This document shows, piece by piece, positions 12,590 to 23,290 of a stretch of DNA of 64,000 bases (positions within the stretch are counted from its first letter, which is position 1; each line of letters starts with the position of its first letter). The stretch comes from Pontederia crassipes (taxonomy: Eukaryota > Streptophyta > Magnoliopsida > Commelinales > Pontederiaceae), in NCBI GenBank assembly GCA_030549335.1, contig CM060195.1:24804874-24868873 (forward strand), given 5' to 3'. The notes under the pieces are model-generated. The model was not told where the DNA came from and did no database searches. It worked only from the letters and a program-made list of their open reading frames with translations. A program made the position numbers and the translations under genes.

Positions 12590-13265
12590 CCTGCTCAGCA
12601 CCTTAATTTGAGAGTGTTGAAATTATAACAGATATAAATTCTAGAGATCGTGGAATACCTCTTGTAGCGGAAGCGAATCTCAAGCGCCGTGCCTCGCACG
12701 CTTTGCGCGCAGTCCGCGCGTTGTGCCTTGAACTCACTTCTTGAGTTTCCTTGTCCGGAAGGCCTCCGAGTCCTCCGAATTTGGCCTTTACCCCTCCTTG
12801 ATTCTTTGGCCATTCAGTGACTCCTCGGTGCCACCTTGCTGTCCGACGGCATCAGTCTTCACTCCGCTGAAGATTTTGGTACGTAGCTGCTCACCGTTGT
12901 CCCGGGATGTGGCCTACGCACCACCGCCCAAAGTAAGGCCTCTCCGCCTACTTGTGCGACGCTACCATCGAAAGGCACACTCCCTAGTAGTCTTCACTTC
13001 GCTGAAGATGTTGGGACACAACCTTCTTGTCGTCTCCCCGGGATATGACCTACTTGCCATATCTCCACTTCTGACTTCGGTACCTCTGCGTACCGGACTG
13101 CTTGCAAGAAGTCTAAGGATCGGTGGGCTGCTCCCACCAATGTTTGATCTAGTTTGATGCGATTTTTTTATAGAATAGAAAAGACGGCAAGTGTATCGGT
13201 CGCACAAGTAATAAAATGGTGAAAGGATATCGATCCCACTTTCAAGATATTTAAATTTTGACATT
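12590..13265. repeat. GC-rich segment of unknown origin with an internal diverged duplication
   Basis: The GC content rises sharply against AT-rich flanks. Two blocks, about 12856-12920 and 12989-13055, share TCTTCAC(T)CGCTGAAGAT and CCCGGGATxTGxCCTAC, so they are diverged direct repeats. The end (about 13160-13240, GGCAAGTGTATCGGTCGCAC then ATCGATCCCAC) resembles sequence common in plant LTR elements. A 138-codon frame at 12741-13157 has no motif I recognise. An LTR fragment is the likeliest identity. Confidence 0.4.
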
Positions 13266-14057
13266 TTTTTTTACTTTTTATGTGATAATGTCTTTTATAA
13301 TAAATGTATTTTTATGCAATTAATGTTATAAGCTTATTATGCATCATTTATATTACTCAATTATGTTATTACACTTTATACACGAGAATACAAAAAAAAT
13401 ATTAATTAATTTTGACATATTCACTATAAACTGACATAGTTTTATTATTATGTTTAGTTATTTTAATTTATTAGATTAATTTTTAATTTCATATAAATAT
13501 TTTGCAGTTAATTATGTTATTGAAAATATACCTCCAATCGATTTTAATTAGAATATAAATTTGCGTATTATGTTTACATGATAGTGAACCCGCTCAATTT
13601 TTTTCGGGCTCCACCACTAGGTTAAACAATGATTTAAAGTAACACTTAAAATTCCCCTTCTCCTTGAGGTATTCGATGACATTGGATGACCACTTTTTGA
13701 TCTAGGCGAGAAATTTTATCCTAAATTTATTAGAATTTTTTATGTCAACCTTCCATATCCAAATGCATGTGCATCAGTTAAATCCAAAGTCCTCGAACAT
13801 AACAATAAATCTGATCCTTTGGTGATTTGTCGATTTGTTAGTGTCTCCTCCATGGGACTTGAAAATATCACTACTCATTTTTAAACCTCCAACATTCCTA
13901 TAGACGTGGTTCTTAAGGTTGTCTTTGGTGGTGAGATTAGAAGTTTTCGATTGAGATGGATCCAAAAAAATTGAGGTCGATCCTTCTTTCTGCCCACTAT
14001 ATCATAAGACATATTTTGTTTCCGTAATTAGGCCACTATACTGATATGAACTATATT
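13266..14057. other. AT-rich sequence, no gene seen
   Basis: No coding signal I can support. Positions 13584-13622 hold an inverted partial match to 10974-11010 (GTGAACCC ... GGAGCC-like), a possible decayed element end. Confidence 0.5.
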
Positions 14058-16885
14058 CACTACAAGAAAATGCATTATTAAAGAAGGGAAATCTGGTCGC
14101 TATTATTAAAATTTCGATCGTTATTGGTCATTAACGACCAACAATTTTCATCGTCACTGATCATTGTAGATGCCGCCATTAAAGTTAATAACCATAGTTT
14201 AGAGGTGTCAGTCGTTAAAAGTCATCAACGACCATAAATAATTCGGTCATTAAAACTATTTAAGGACCATTTAGTTAGTCATTAAACACATTGATGGCCA
14301 GCACTACCTTTGTTGTTAATGCTCTTCAATGGCTAGTAATTTGGTCGTTAAATGTGATCAATGATCATAAATAGTCTGATCGTTAAATCCATATAATGTT
14401 CATTTAATTGGTCGTTAAATGCATTAATGACCATAAGGTCATCAACGACCATAAATAATCCGATCATTAAATATATATAATGACCATTGTCATTAAACAC
14501 ATTAGTGACCATCAATATTTTTGTCATTGATAATTTTCAACGACATACTATCCGATCGTTGCTACTACCATCAACCAATTAATCAATGGTCGTTAATACT
14601 TTTTAAAGACAACAACCGTAGTCATTAAATCTATTAATGACTAGCAATATTGTGGTCATTAAAAATCTTCAATGATTGTTATGTTGATTGTTAAAACTCT
14701 TCTCCAATTGAGAAAATGGGCGATAAATATAATTAATGAAAATTTATATGATCATTAAGAGAATTAACTATTATTATAATTATTATCATTAATATCTTCC
14801 TAAAAATTGGTCAATCAATATAATATACTAAACATATTTGTAGTACATTTTAATATGGACTTTATCACACATTGATTTAAATGACACATGATCCACATCA
14901 CATTTTCTCGACAATCGTTCAACTAAAATTAATAAACTCAAAAATTATAACACAAAAGTTAAATTAATTCGCCACAATGGAGTGTTCATATAACAATTCA
15001 AGAAAGAACAATTATCCAAGCAAACGAATGTTCATAGTAGTAAAGATCGATAACATTTAGCATCTGAATTTCTAAGTGTTAGTCTTGTTCATTCCCTCCA
15101 AAGAAATGCTGACATTGTTCTAAAAACAAAGTAGCTAGTTTGAGCTTTGCATTGCATCTCTTTGTTTCCACATCTTCAAAATCTATAAAGTTGACAAAAT
15201 ACATAAGATTTTTTAATAAATGTGCAGCGATTGTTGAATTAACAACAAACTAAAAAGCAAGAAATGATTCTATATGATTCTCAAAGTAGAAATGAGAGAA
15301 GCAAGAAACATTATTCTATATGAAAGGTGAAGAATTATATAGAACATACCCCTTATACAACTACAAGTATATAGAGAAACTGCAAAAAGTTGTTAGGATG
15401 ACTAGACAATAATGAAATGCCAAGGCCTTGCATGCACATATATAATGCAGACATGCATGCACAAATAATACTTGATGAATGGACAAAGTATATATTTGGA
15501 AAATGAGGCAACTAACTGTTGGAATAGATTTCTGTACTTCTCATGTTTATCAATTTATTGAATAATGTATGACATGAAGGTATTGAGAAGACTGAGACCA
15601 ACACATAAAAGCTTGGAGAAAGATTTAAAAAGGTGCCCATCAAACTAACTTGATGGTTATTAGCAAGTAGAACCATGTTGATTCAATAAATAATTTAATT
15701 ATTTTATCAATTAAAAATTATGAAACATTAGATAATTGTTTATATTTAAAAGTTGAGAAATAAATTTTAAATAAATATAAAATATAAATTTTATACAATT
15801 TCTTTTGCTTTAAGCCTTTGACGTCATCCACTACAACCCAACCAACTTGCTGCCGATCCCAAGATTACGCACCTGCTGATCTAGAGCATTACGGTCCCTC
15901 TGCGCCGGCAACCTTGCAGGAAGCTTGGACTGAGCATGCACATTTCCAGCGCCAGAGCGAACGCCATCAAAATTTCCTGACAACTCCTTTGGAACCATTG
16001 GAAGCGACGGTGGTAGCTCAGGAGGACTCCGCCATCCAACTCCTCCACCTCCTCATCAGCTGTGGTGAATCGTTCTAATGCATTGAAACGAACTTCGCTG
16101 CAAATATCCTAGACAAATTATGGATCGTCCTCACAAGGGTGAACTCCAATTTTGGCATCCTAAAGGTCATCGGGTGCTTCATGGATTCGTTGTGCCATCG
16201 TTTCTACTCACCGTCTGAGATAACTGGAGCTCATAAAGATGCCGCTGCAGTTGCAGCAGGGGAAAGAGAAAGTAAAGAGAAGAAAGGAAGACTCTCTCTC
16301 CTCTCGATGGCCATGAGATTCAATAGAAAAATGACAAGGGACAAAAAATTGGGTAAACAAACAGAGAAAAAAGAGGGCACAATCGCTACTATTTGAAGAG
16401 TTGCTAGGAGGATTTTGGGAGGGGATGTGCTTAACAAATGATCCGCAACAATGGCTGTGTGGGCAGATTATTGGGAGCAACCTTTGCTGGCTTTGCACCC
16501 AAAGGATGTTGGCGGAGGAGGAAAAAAAGCAAACGTCATTATTTGTTTTTCATCCGCTAGGGGTTTTTGCTTTCTTTTTATGCCAAGGAGGGATTCGTGT
16601 TGGGTACCAAAATATTGGAGGAAAATATTTAGTTCTCGCCAAATAAAATATTAATTACATGTTTAATATTAATTTATAAATAGTTAATGATGACAAAATT
16701 TAATAGTCATTAACAATTACTTTTAATGATCGAAATATATTTTTTGAGATGAGCAATTTTACCTTTCGCTAATAATATATTTAATAATGTCCAAATTTAT
16801 TATTGGACACTATTGACTACTTATAATGACCATTTTTTTGTCTCAACACTAATAGTTGGTCGTTAAAGACCTCTTTTCTTGTATG
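14058..16885. mobile_element. CACTA (En/Spm-type) DNA transposon, non-autonomous
   Basis: Begins CACTACAAGAAAA and ends TTTTCTTGTATG, the inverse with one base lost from the terminal TAGTG. ATT lies directly on both sides as the 3-bp target duplication. The first 700 bp hold many short GGTCGTTAA / TTAACGACC motifs in both orientations, typical of CACTA subterminal transposase-binding regions; a few recur near 16690-16870. A less AT-rich island at about 15800-16650 contains frames of up to 96 codons that I do not recognise. No TNPA or TNPD transposase is visible. Confidence 0.85.
15818..16650. other. Unidentified island inside the CACTA element
   Basis: Higher GC than the rest of the element, with short frames on both strands (86 and 85 codons on +, 96 codons on -). 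None has a domain I can name. It could be the leader of a lost transposase gene or a captured host fragment; the sequence does not decide. Confidence 0.3.
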
Positions 16886-17399
16886 ATTGATCTTCGCCTT
16901 TTGTATTGTCTTCTACAGAATGACCTTCCTCTAGTGAATTTTGGGGTCTTCATGATTTAACACTTCATATTAACTAGGGATAAGATTGGTATGAAACACT
17001 ATCCAAACATGACTCTTCATTATGGTACTTTCCTACACTCACCTTTTTTGTCATAATGGCATGGTCATTCATGAGTGGGATCTATCTATCAATGTGTGTT
17101 AGTACAAATATCATTGGGAATGTAGGAGTGAAGAATGGATCATCTCCATGAAGGTCCAAGAGCAATCATTTGAGTCCAACGATGCTGAGTTTTCTAAAGG
17201 TGGTCCTACCGTAAAGGATGTGGACCCGAGTGGTCATCTTGTCTGAGTTCAAATTTGACTTCTGAGTGGGGTTCGTCTTCTATGAGGTGCACTGGATCCA
17301 CACATGGTGAGTGCAAGAGCATAGCCGCACACATATAGAGGGTGGAGGTGGGCCAGCGATGTGTTTTTGATAGTATCATCATTATCACGCATATCTTTT
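16886..17399. other. Intergenic sequence, no gene seen
   Basis: No recognisable frame or repeat. The 60-codon - strand frame at 17206-17388 lacks any known motif. Confidence 0.4.
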
Positions 17400-19350
17400 A
17401 ATTAAGGAAAAAATTCCTTATACATTAAAATGATAGTATCATCATTATCACTATTAATACTACAACAATAAAATGTGTCAAAGGATACCTCATCATCCCC
17501 ACTTTTTGCCATCAAGAATAAGCCTAGATCGGACATTGTGGATGATGAATTATCACTTTCATTTTTTTACCACAATTGATGTCTTTTTTTATCAAAATTG
17601 CTCCCTTCATATCTATCTAGCAAAACTTGTCAAATCTCATAATAAATGGAGTACTTAGAAATAAAATTCATGCCATAAGAACCTAAAGATGAATAAAAGA
17701 TATTTTTGTCATTGTAGTCAAATTTTTCAATCGACATTTGAAAATCGTCATATTCAAAGAAAGAAATATCAATGTAAACACCATTTAAAATATTTTTTGA
17801 CTTTTCAAAACTATAATCACTTGAACATATATAAGTATGCCTTCAATCTTATTTTCCAAGAAATAAAAGAATAGTCATGAAAACTCGGTGGGTCAAAAAT
17901 GAAAGATCCTTCTTTAAAAAATAAAAAGATGGTTAAATATTTAAAATAAGAGTAACCTTGTTGTGATACCAATTGTAGGATCATAAGGCACCAAGAGGTG
18001 GGGGTTGAATTGGTTTTAAAATAAAAAAAAATTGATTTTACAAAAATCATTGTGAAAGTACAAAATCGATTTGGTAAACTTTAAACCAGCACAATAATGA
18101 TCAAATCACATGCATAATAGAGTAGGAAGGAGAAGGACAAATACAAGATGAACACATCTTGATATACGTTCCCGCTCCGATTTGTCGATCTCGAGACCAT
18201 CGAAAATTTCATTTACACCCTTTCTTCATTCCAAATGGGAAAAGGAAGAAATATTTTACAACTCTTGCCTTTTCTCTGCTTCAAAAGGTAAGACACACCT
18301 CTCCTACTCGAAAGAATTTACCCACCTTTTCTTAGCTCAAGAGGTAAAGTACAACCTCTTTTCACTTAAGAGCTAAACAACTATTACAATATCACAAGAA
18401 CACTCCTAAATCTTTTTTTAGAATTTTGAGCCTCACACAAGAGTAAGAGATAAAGAAATGAAAGATTTGTAACTTGAAGCTCAAATGGACTTCACAAATT
18501 TTCTTTCCAATTTTTCTTATAAGCCTTGGCTATTCCTTTAACTTTTAGACCCCTTTTATAATTTTCTTAACTCCCGGACTTATTTTCCAATTTTTGGACC
18601 AAAATATGATTGTTATAGTGCATTATGCGTGCTCACCGATCGATCGTTCCACATAATCAATGGAAAAATATAACTGTTGGTGACTACATATTGATCGATC
18701 GATCATCCTATACTATTTTGAACATAACATTTTGTACATTTATTCAAATGAGATGATTTTTATTTTAGGGAAAGCTAACATAATTTTCTAATGATATTCA
18801 TCATTCGTTCAAAATATTATGAGATCATAGATGATTATTAATTCAAAGTTTGGTACATGTTGTCCAATTTAAATTAAACTATTTTAGACATTTACTCATT
18901 TATATATAACTTTTCATATGAGTATACAAATGAATATTTGATTCTATGAAAAGATAACTTTTATACTAATTTTGATCCAAAACTCATGATAAAATACTCA
19001 AATGTGAAGTGCAAGTTCAACATATAAAATGTCAATTTTAAATTGAGCTTTTCGTCATTTGTTTAAATATAACTTTTTATGTGGTTATGATTCTTGATGC
19101 TCTAGAAAGATAAATGAATTATTTATAAATTTTATATATCATCTCTTAATGAAAATATTATGGGAACATAGACAAATTGTCAATTGAAAATTTAGTGCAT
19201 GAAACAATTTTTATTTAGACTTTTCAACAATTTAAATATAATTTTAATTTTTTTGAGGTTTCTATCATCAAAATATAATTATATAAAATTTAAAAGCTTT
19301 GGAAATTAATATTCATGAATTGGTTTCCATTAATGGTCCGAAATCTGATC
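17400..19350 (-). mobile_element. Relic of a Sirevirus-like copia element (LTR plus partial gag)
   Basis: Read on the - strand, an LTR ends at 17974 with CCTACA. It is followed by a decayed primer site (17960-17971, reverse of TGGTATCACAAC) and a gag start at about 17930-17820, whose PPSFHDYSFISWKIRLKAY resembles the gag start of the Sirevirus at 46482. Farther left (about 17440-17560) a - strand frame with LMAKSGDDEVS resembles that element's gag linker. LTR segments at 18150-18210 also match that family. The outer end of the LTR and everything after gag are not recognisable, so the 19350 limit is approximate. Confidence 0.65.
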
Positions 19351-19984
19351 TTACCCATGGCCATAGATCTCATGATCCAGCACATACGCGTGAAGAACAA
19401 AGGGGGAATAAAGAGGAAAAAGAAAAAAATTGAAATGACATAAAAGATATAATTAGAAATTAAAAATTCAAGATATGAAATTTACAATTAACGGTTTTTG
19501 AAAGAAAATAAAAGGAATTTTTTATTGATTGACGAATACTAAAGAAAATAAAAAACTAGGGAAATGTAGAAATGAAAACGAAGGAAAAGTTAAAAAAAGG
19601 AAAACAGATCTGAAGGAAAAAAAGACATTAAGGGAAGAACATGGAAACCAATTGTAAAGAAAAATTTGAGTTTGGAAAATCATGATTCTAACCTATAATA
19701 AGTAATTTTTAAATATATTTTAGTTTTCTATTGTGCGCGTTATTGTCCAAGTATTTTACTTTTAGTACGAGTTCTATTCATAATGCACTTATGGAAAGTT
19801 TTTAATGATATTATAATTTTATTAAAAGAAAGTAGGATTCGACAAAATTTGGTTGTGCAAATCCTGCATGAAAAATAAAACGAGACTGCCAATTATAGTA
19901 AGTTTTTTTCTGATTTTTTAAAAATCGTTCCTGTTACGTTAATTTACCGTATTGTCCTAAATCAATACTTCTGCAATAAATATG
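19351..19984. other. AT-rich sequence upstream of the F-box gene
   Basis: No coding signal. It would contain the promoter of the F-box gene, but I cannot point to a convincing TATA box. Confidence 0.4.
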
Positions 19985-20899
19985 GGGAGCAGGACGCAGA
20001 TTGATACATCTCCAAGAAGCGCTCGTCTCCCGCTGCTGCTCCTCGGCCTCCTCCAAAACCCTATTTCTCTGGTGGCGTGTTGAATTTCTCTTTAACTTCG
20101 TTCAAGCTTGCGATTTCTGACTTGTTTTTCTTTAATTTTTTTTCTTTCTTTCTCTCTCAAACTGCATGCATGCACCTGTAGTTTTAATCTGATATAACTC
20201 TCTGTGAAGGGATTTAGATCCAATACATGTACTGCAACAAGATTTCTTTTCTGATGACAGAGTTAGACGAGAAAATTTAGAGTGCTGATCAAACATATAT
20301 TAATTAAACCGTCGAGAATTCGAAAGATCGAGCATTCAAGGGAGAACCTCTACAAGTTTGTTGGGTACGTACATTTTTTAATCTCTCATATTGTTAATTT
20401 GTTCAGTGAAATTGTTATCCTCGTATATATAATCTTGGACTGCGACATGCATGATTTATTATTTATATCAAACTTGAGTGTCATCTACATATAACGTGTT
20501 TGCTTTCTTTGCGTGTTTTTCACTTTTAATATTTTAAAACTTAATTAACCTGGCTGTAAAAATGACCGAACTAACTGTATTTGTGCTGCACCTATATATA
20601 CGTTTGTTATGTTCTCAATCTCTTTGTTCCTTATTGTTTTATCTTCTTATATCTTGGATACTAAATTTCACATTAAAACAACAAGTTAATAAATGGTTGT
20701 AAAAATAATTTTATTTGTGACATGTCATGTGATATATAAAATCGAGATCAGTGAAGTTAGATCATTACTCATTAACAGTAGGTGTTTACACTTTTTTCTC
20801 TAATAAACACACGATTATATAATTGACATAATAATTATATAATTACCCAATCGATCATTGCTTTAACTTTGTTTCGATCTGTTCTATAACTCTCTGCAG
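19985..20899 (+). other. Probable 5' leader exon and intron of the F-box gene
   Basis: A pyrimidine-rich, less AT-biased stretch (about 19985-20364) ends at a good donor, G|GTACGT at 20365. The intron would run to the acceptor CTCTCTGCAG at 20890-20899, sixteen bases before the first ATG of the F-box frame. This is inferred from splice signals only; the transcription start is unknown. Confidence 0.45.
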
Positions 20900-20914
20900 T
20901 TGGAGGGTCTGTTG

Positions 20915-22024
20915 ATGATGGAGCTAATTAACATGCTGTCTAAACGCCGCCGAATCCGATACGAACTCTCTCCCCACGGCGACGAGGGCGATCGTTCTTT
21001 CGATAGGTTGCCGGACGAACTGGTCCTTGTCGTCTTCGACAAGGTGGCGGACGCCCGATCCCTCATCTGGTGCTCGGCCGTGTCGAAGCGATTCAAGGGC
21101 CTCGTCCCCTTGGTTCACGACGTCTCTATCAAGATTTATCAGCCCGTCGGCGACTCCGATGGCCTGCAGTCCTTGTCTAATAAGCCGAGAAGCATGTTTT
21201 CCTACCTGATCAAGCTCATGTCCTCCGCCGTCCTCAAGCCTTTCCATTACTTCCTGAAACGGAATGCCAGCGTTGACGTGAAGATCCCGTCGGCGCCGCC
21301 GCAATTCAACATCCTCAGGAACTTCAGGCATGTCCGCAACCTAAAGATGGAGCTGTCTGGAAGCCACGTCGAAACTCCCAACGGGCAATTTCTGAAATGG
21401 AGGTCGGAGGGCGGAAGAGTCTTTGAGAAATGCGTGATACTGTTGGTCGCCGGGATGGAAGAGCGCAAGCCTGCTGCGTTCGCCATTGACCTAAACGCTG
21501 ATGTTGGTGGTGGTGGTGGTGATGGTGATGGATTATTGTTGGAAGACATAAACGCTGAGACGTTCTTTACTAATTCTGAAGAAGGTCGGAACTGGAGCAT
21601 CGCATGGACGATCAATTGTCTGATCGCCGCTTCCAAGTTCCAAGTTCAGCTTTTGCCAGTGCTCATGAAGCATCCGACGCTGAGAAGCTTCGTTATTACG
21701 GATACAGATGGGCAGGGGACACTGACGATGGGGGAAGACAAGGTGAAGGAGTTGCTCGTCTCGCCTTCGTCATATACACCTGATGTTATACCATCGTTTA
21801 AGATGACGTTGAGGTCTACGCCACACTTGGAGCTCCCTGGATTTGTAATGCAGTGGGTTACGCTCATTACGGTTAAGCCTCTCACGGAGGGCGACAAGAT
21901 GAAAAAAGATGACGACGACGATGTGGACGAGGCATTCGTTTCCGGGGCATTTGACGGGCCCTTCGGGGATGCTGCTAAGGCGTTGTTTAAACGTCCAGCT
22001 TATGTTATGGCCATTAACTGGTAG
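20915..22024 (+). CDS. F-box protein of the At5g46170 / AUF1-AUF2 group
   Basis: Encodes 369 residues in one exon, starting at the first ATG after a likely splice acceptor at 20899. Residues about 29-68 form an F-box (FDRLPDELVLVVFDKV, then SAVSKRFKGLVPLV), which in this superfamily binds SKP1/ASK proteins so that the protein can act as a substrate adaptor in an SCF ubiquitin ligase. The rest follows the plant-specific At5g46170-like pattern without kelch or LRR repeats: LKWRSEGG, a CVIL strand, WSIAWTINCLIAAS, TDTDGQGTLTM, and a C-terminal block with FDGPFGDAAKALFKRPAYVM. Family length is similar (about 370-400). A glycine/aspartate run (about 200-210) and an acidic run near residue 330 are low complexity. 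The frame is intact and relatively GC-rich compared with its surroundings. Its substrate cannot be inferred; some Arabidopsis relatives are auxin-induced. Confidence 0.9.
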   Translation: MMELINMLSKRRRIRYELSPHGDEGDRSFDRLPDELVLVVFDKVADARSLIWCSAVSKRFKGLVPLVHDVSIKIYQPVGDSDGLQSLSNKPRSMFSYLIKLMSSAVLKPFHYFLKRNASVDVKIPSAPPQFNILRNFRHVRNLKMELSGSHVETPNGQFLKWRSEGGRVFEKCVILLVAGMEERKPAAFAIDLNADVGGGGGDGDGLLLEDINAETFFTNSEEGRNWSIAWTINCLIAASKFQVQLLPVLMKHPTLRSFVITDTDGQGTLTMGEDKVKELLVSPSSYTPDVIPSFKMTLRSTPHLELPGFVMQWVTLITVKPLTEGDKMKKDDDDDVDEAFVSGAFDGPFGDAAKALFKRPAYVMAINW

Positions 22025-23022
22025 GGTACATCAATTGGTTGTCTGAGTCACCCTACCTTTCGGTGGCTTGGCGTGCTGTAGGTTTTCCTTTCTTACTTTT
22101 TTTACTTTCTTTTCTTTTCTCATATTGGACTCCTGGGACTAATTGTCTTCTGCCCCTATTTATTATCTTAACAAAAAAAAAAAAGAAGTTATCGTTTCAA
22201 CCCTTAAACTGATGAACAAGATCCGTTGGATTGATTGATGCATACTTTTCTTTTTTTTTCATACAAGTTAATTCTTATTTTTCCTATCTTTTTTTTCTTG
22301 TCTTAATTTCTTTTCTTTTATTTTTGACTCATAGTTCCCGTTTAAGTTTAATTGAACAAAAGAACAGTGCTTTTGCCCCCTATTTAAGTGTCTTTTACAA
22401 GTTGTTCTTATTTTTTAAGCTCTAATATTCTAGGAATTAATAATAAATGCTTTTGTAAATCTGTTACGATTGTTGGTAGCACACGGCTACTGAATTCTTA
22501 AATTGCCTCTTCTATCCCCACTACAGCAGTCCTAACTATGAGTACAAATCATTTTATCTTTGCTTTCTTCAAAATTTTCTAAAACAAAGCTAGATGTAAA
22601 ATCCGACCAATAGCACAAGAAACTTTTGGTTAGATATAAGGTATAGTTGTTACTAAATTCCGAAAACAGATTAATTAGAGAGATGCAATAATACAATCTT
22701 ATTGTTTAAATTCTCATGTAAAGAATCAATTAGTTTTAGTTCCAAAAGTATTTAGATAAAATACAAGAAATAAATAAATATCTTTATGAGAAGATAAAAA
22801 AATCTTAAGTTGAATTAATTTTGTATAAATAACTTATTACAATTTAAAACAAGAATAATATTAGTAATAATATTAGTTTATTACAATTTTTGTTAATAGT
22901 AATAATATTAGTTTATTTCAATAGAAGATTTTAATCAATAAAAAATGTGTTTTAGTATATTATTATGTAAATGTAACTCCCCTGAAAATAAGATTAGTTT
23001 TCTGTGACAAATCCTTAGTAAT
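22025..23022. other. 3' flank of the F-box gene, AT-rich
   Basis: No gene seen. An AATAAA at 22442-22447 is a possible polyadenylation signal for the F-box transcript but is one of many in AT-rich sequence. Confidence 0.4.
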
Positions 23023-23290
23023 TGTAATACCTCAAATTTTCATCAAAGGGTAATTTGGTCTTTTGGCCAAACCCTCGTGATCTCTTCTATATAAGGTCTC
23101 ATATTTCCTTTGTTCACTTTTTTTTCTCCACCAGAATCTCTTGACGGTTAGGATTTGAAGAAGGAGAAAGAAAGGAACAAGGAGGAAGAAGAAAAGAAAG
23201 AAAGAGAAGAAAAGTCTAAATTCAATGTATGTAAAGGGGATCCAAATCTCTCTCATCTCTCAATGTTCTTCTTATATTATGATTTTGCTT
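23023..23290 (+). repeat. Fragment of a Ty3/gypsy LTR
   Basis: Starts TGTAATACCTC and runs through TTTGGCCAAACCCTCGTGAT and a TATATAAGG box, a layout seen again, diverged, at 45037-45290. No partner LTR or internal region is attached, so it is a truncated copy. Confidence 0.5.

Noticed and set aside
20900-20914. A TTG start five codons upstream of the F-box ATG
   Set aside because: Plant nuclear genes start at ATG and these bases directly follow a splice acceptor; 20915 is the first ATG.
20924-21331. Minus-strand frames across the F-box gene
   Set aside because: They are antisense shadows of a GC-rich coding exon with clear family similarity on the + strand.
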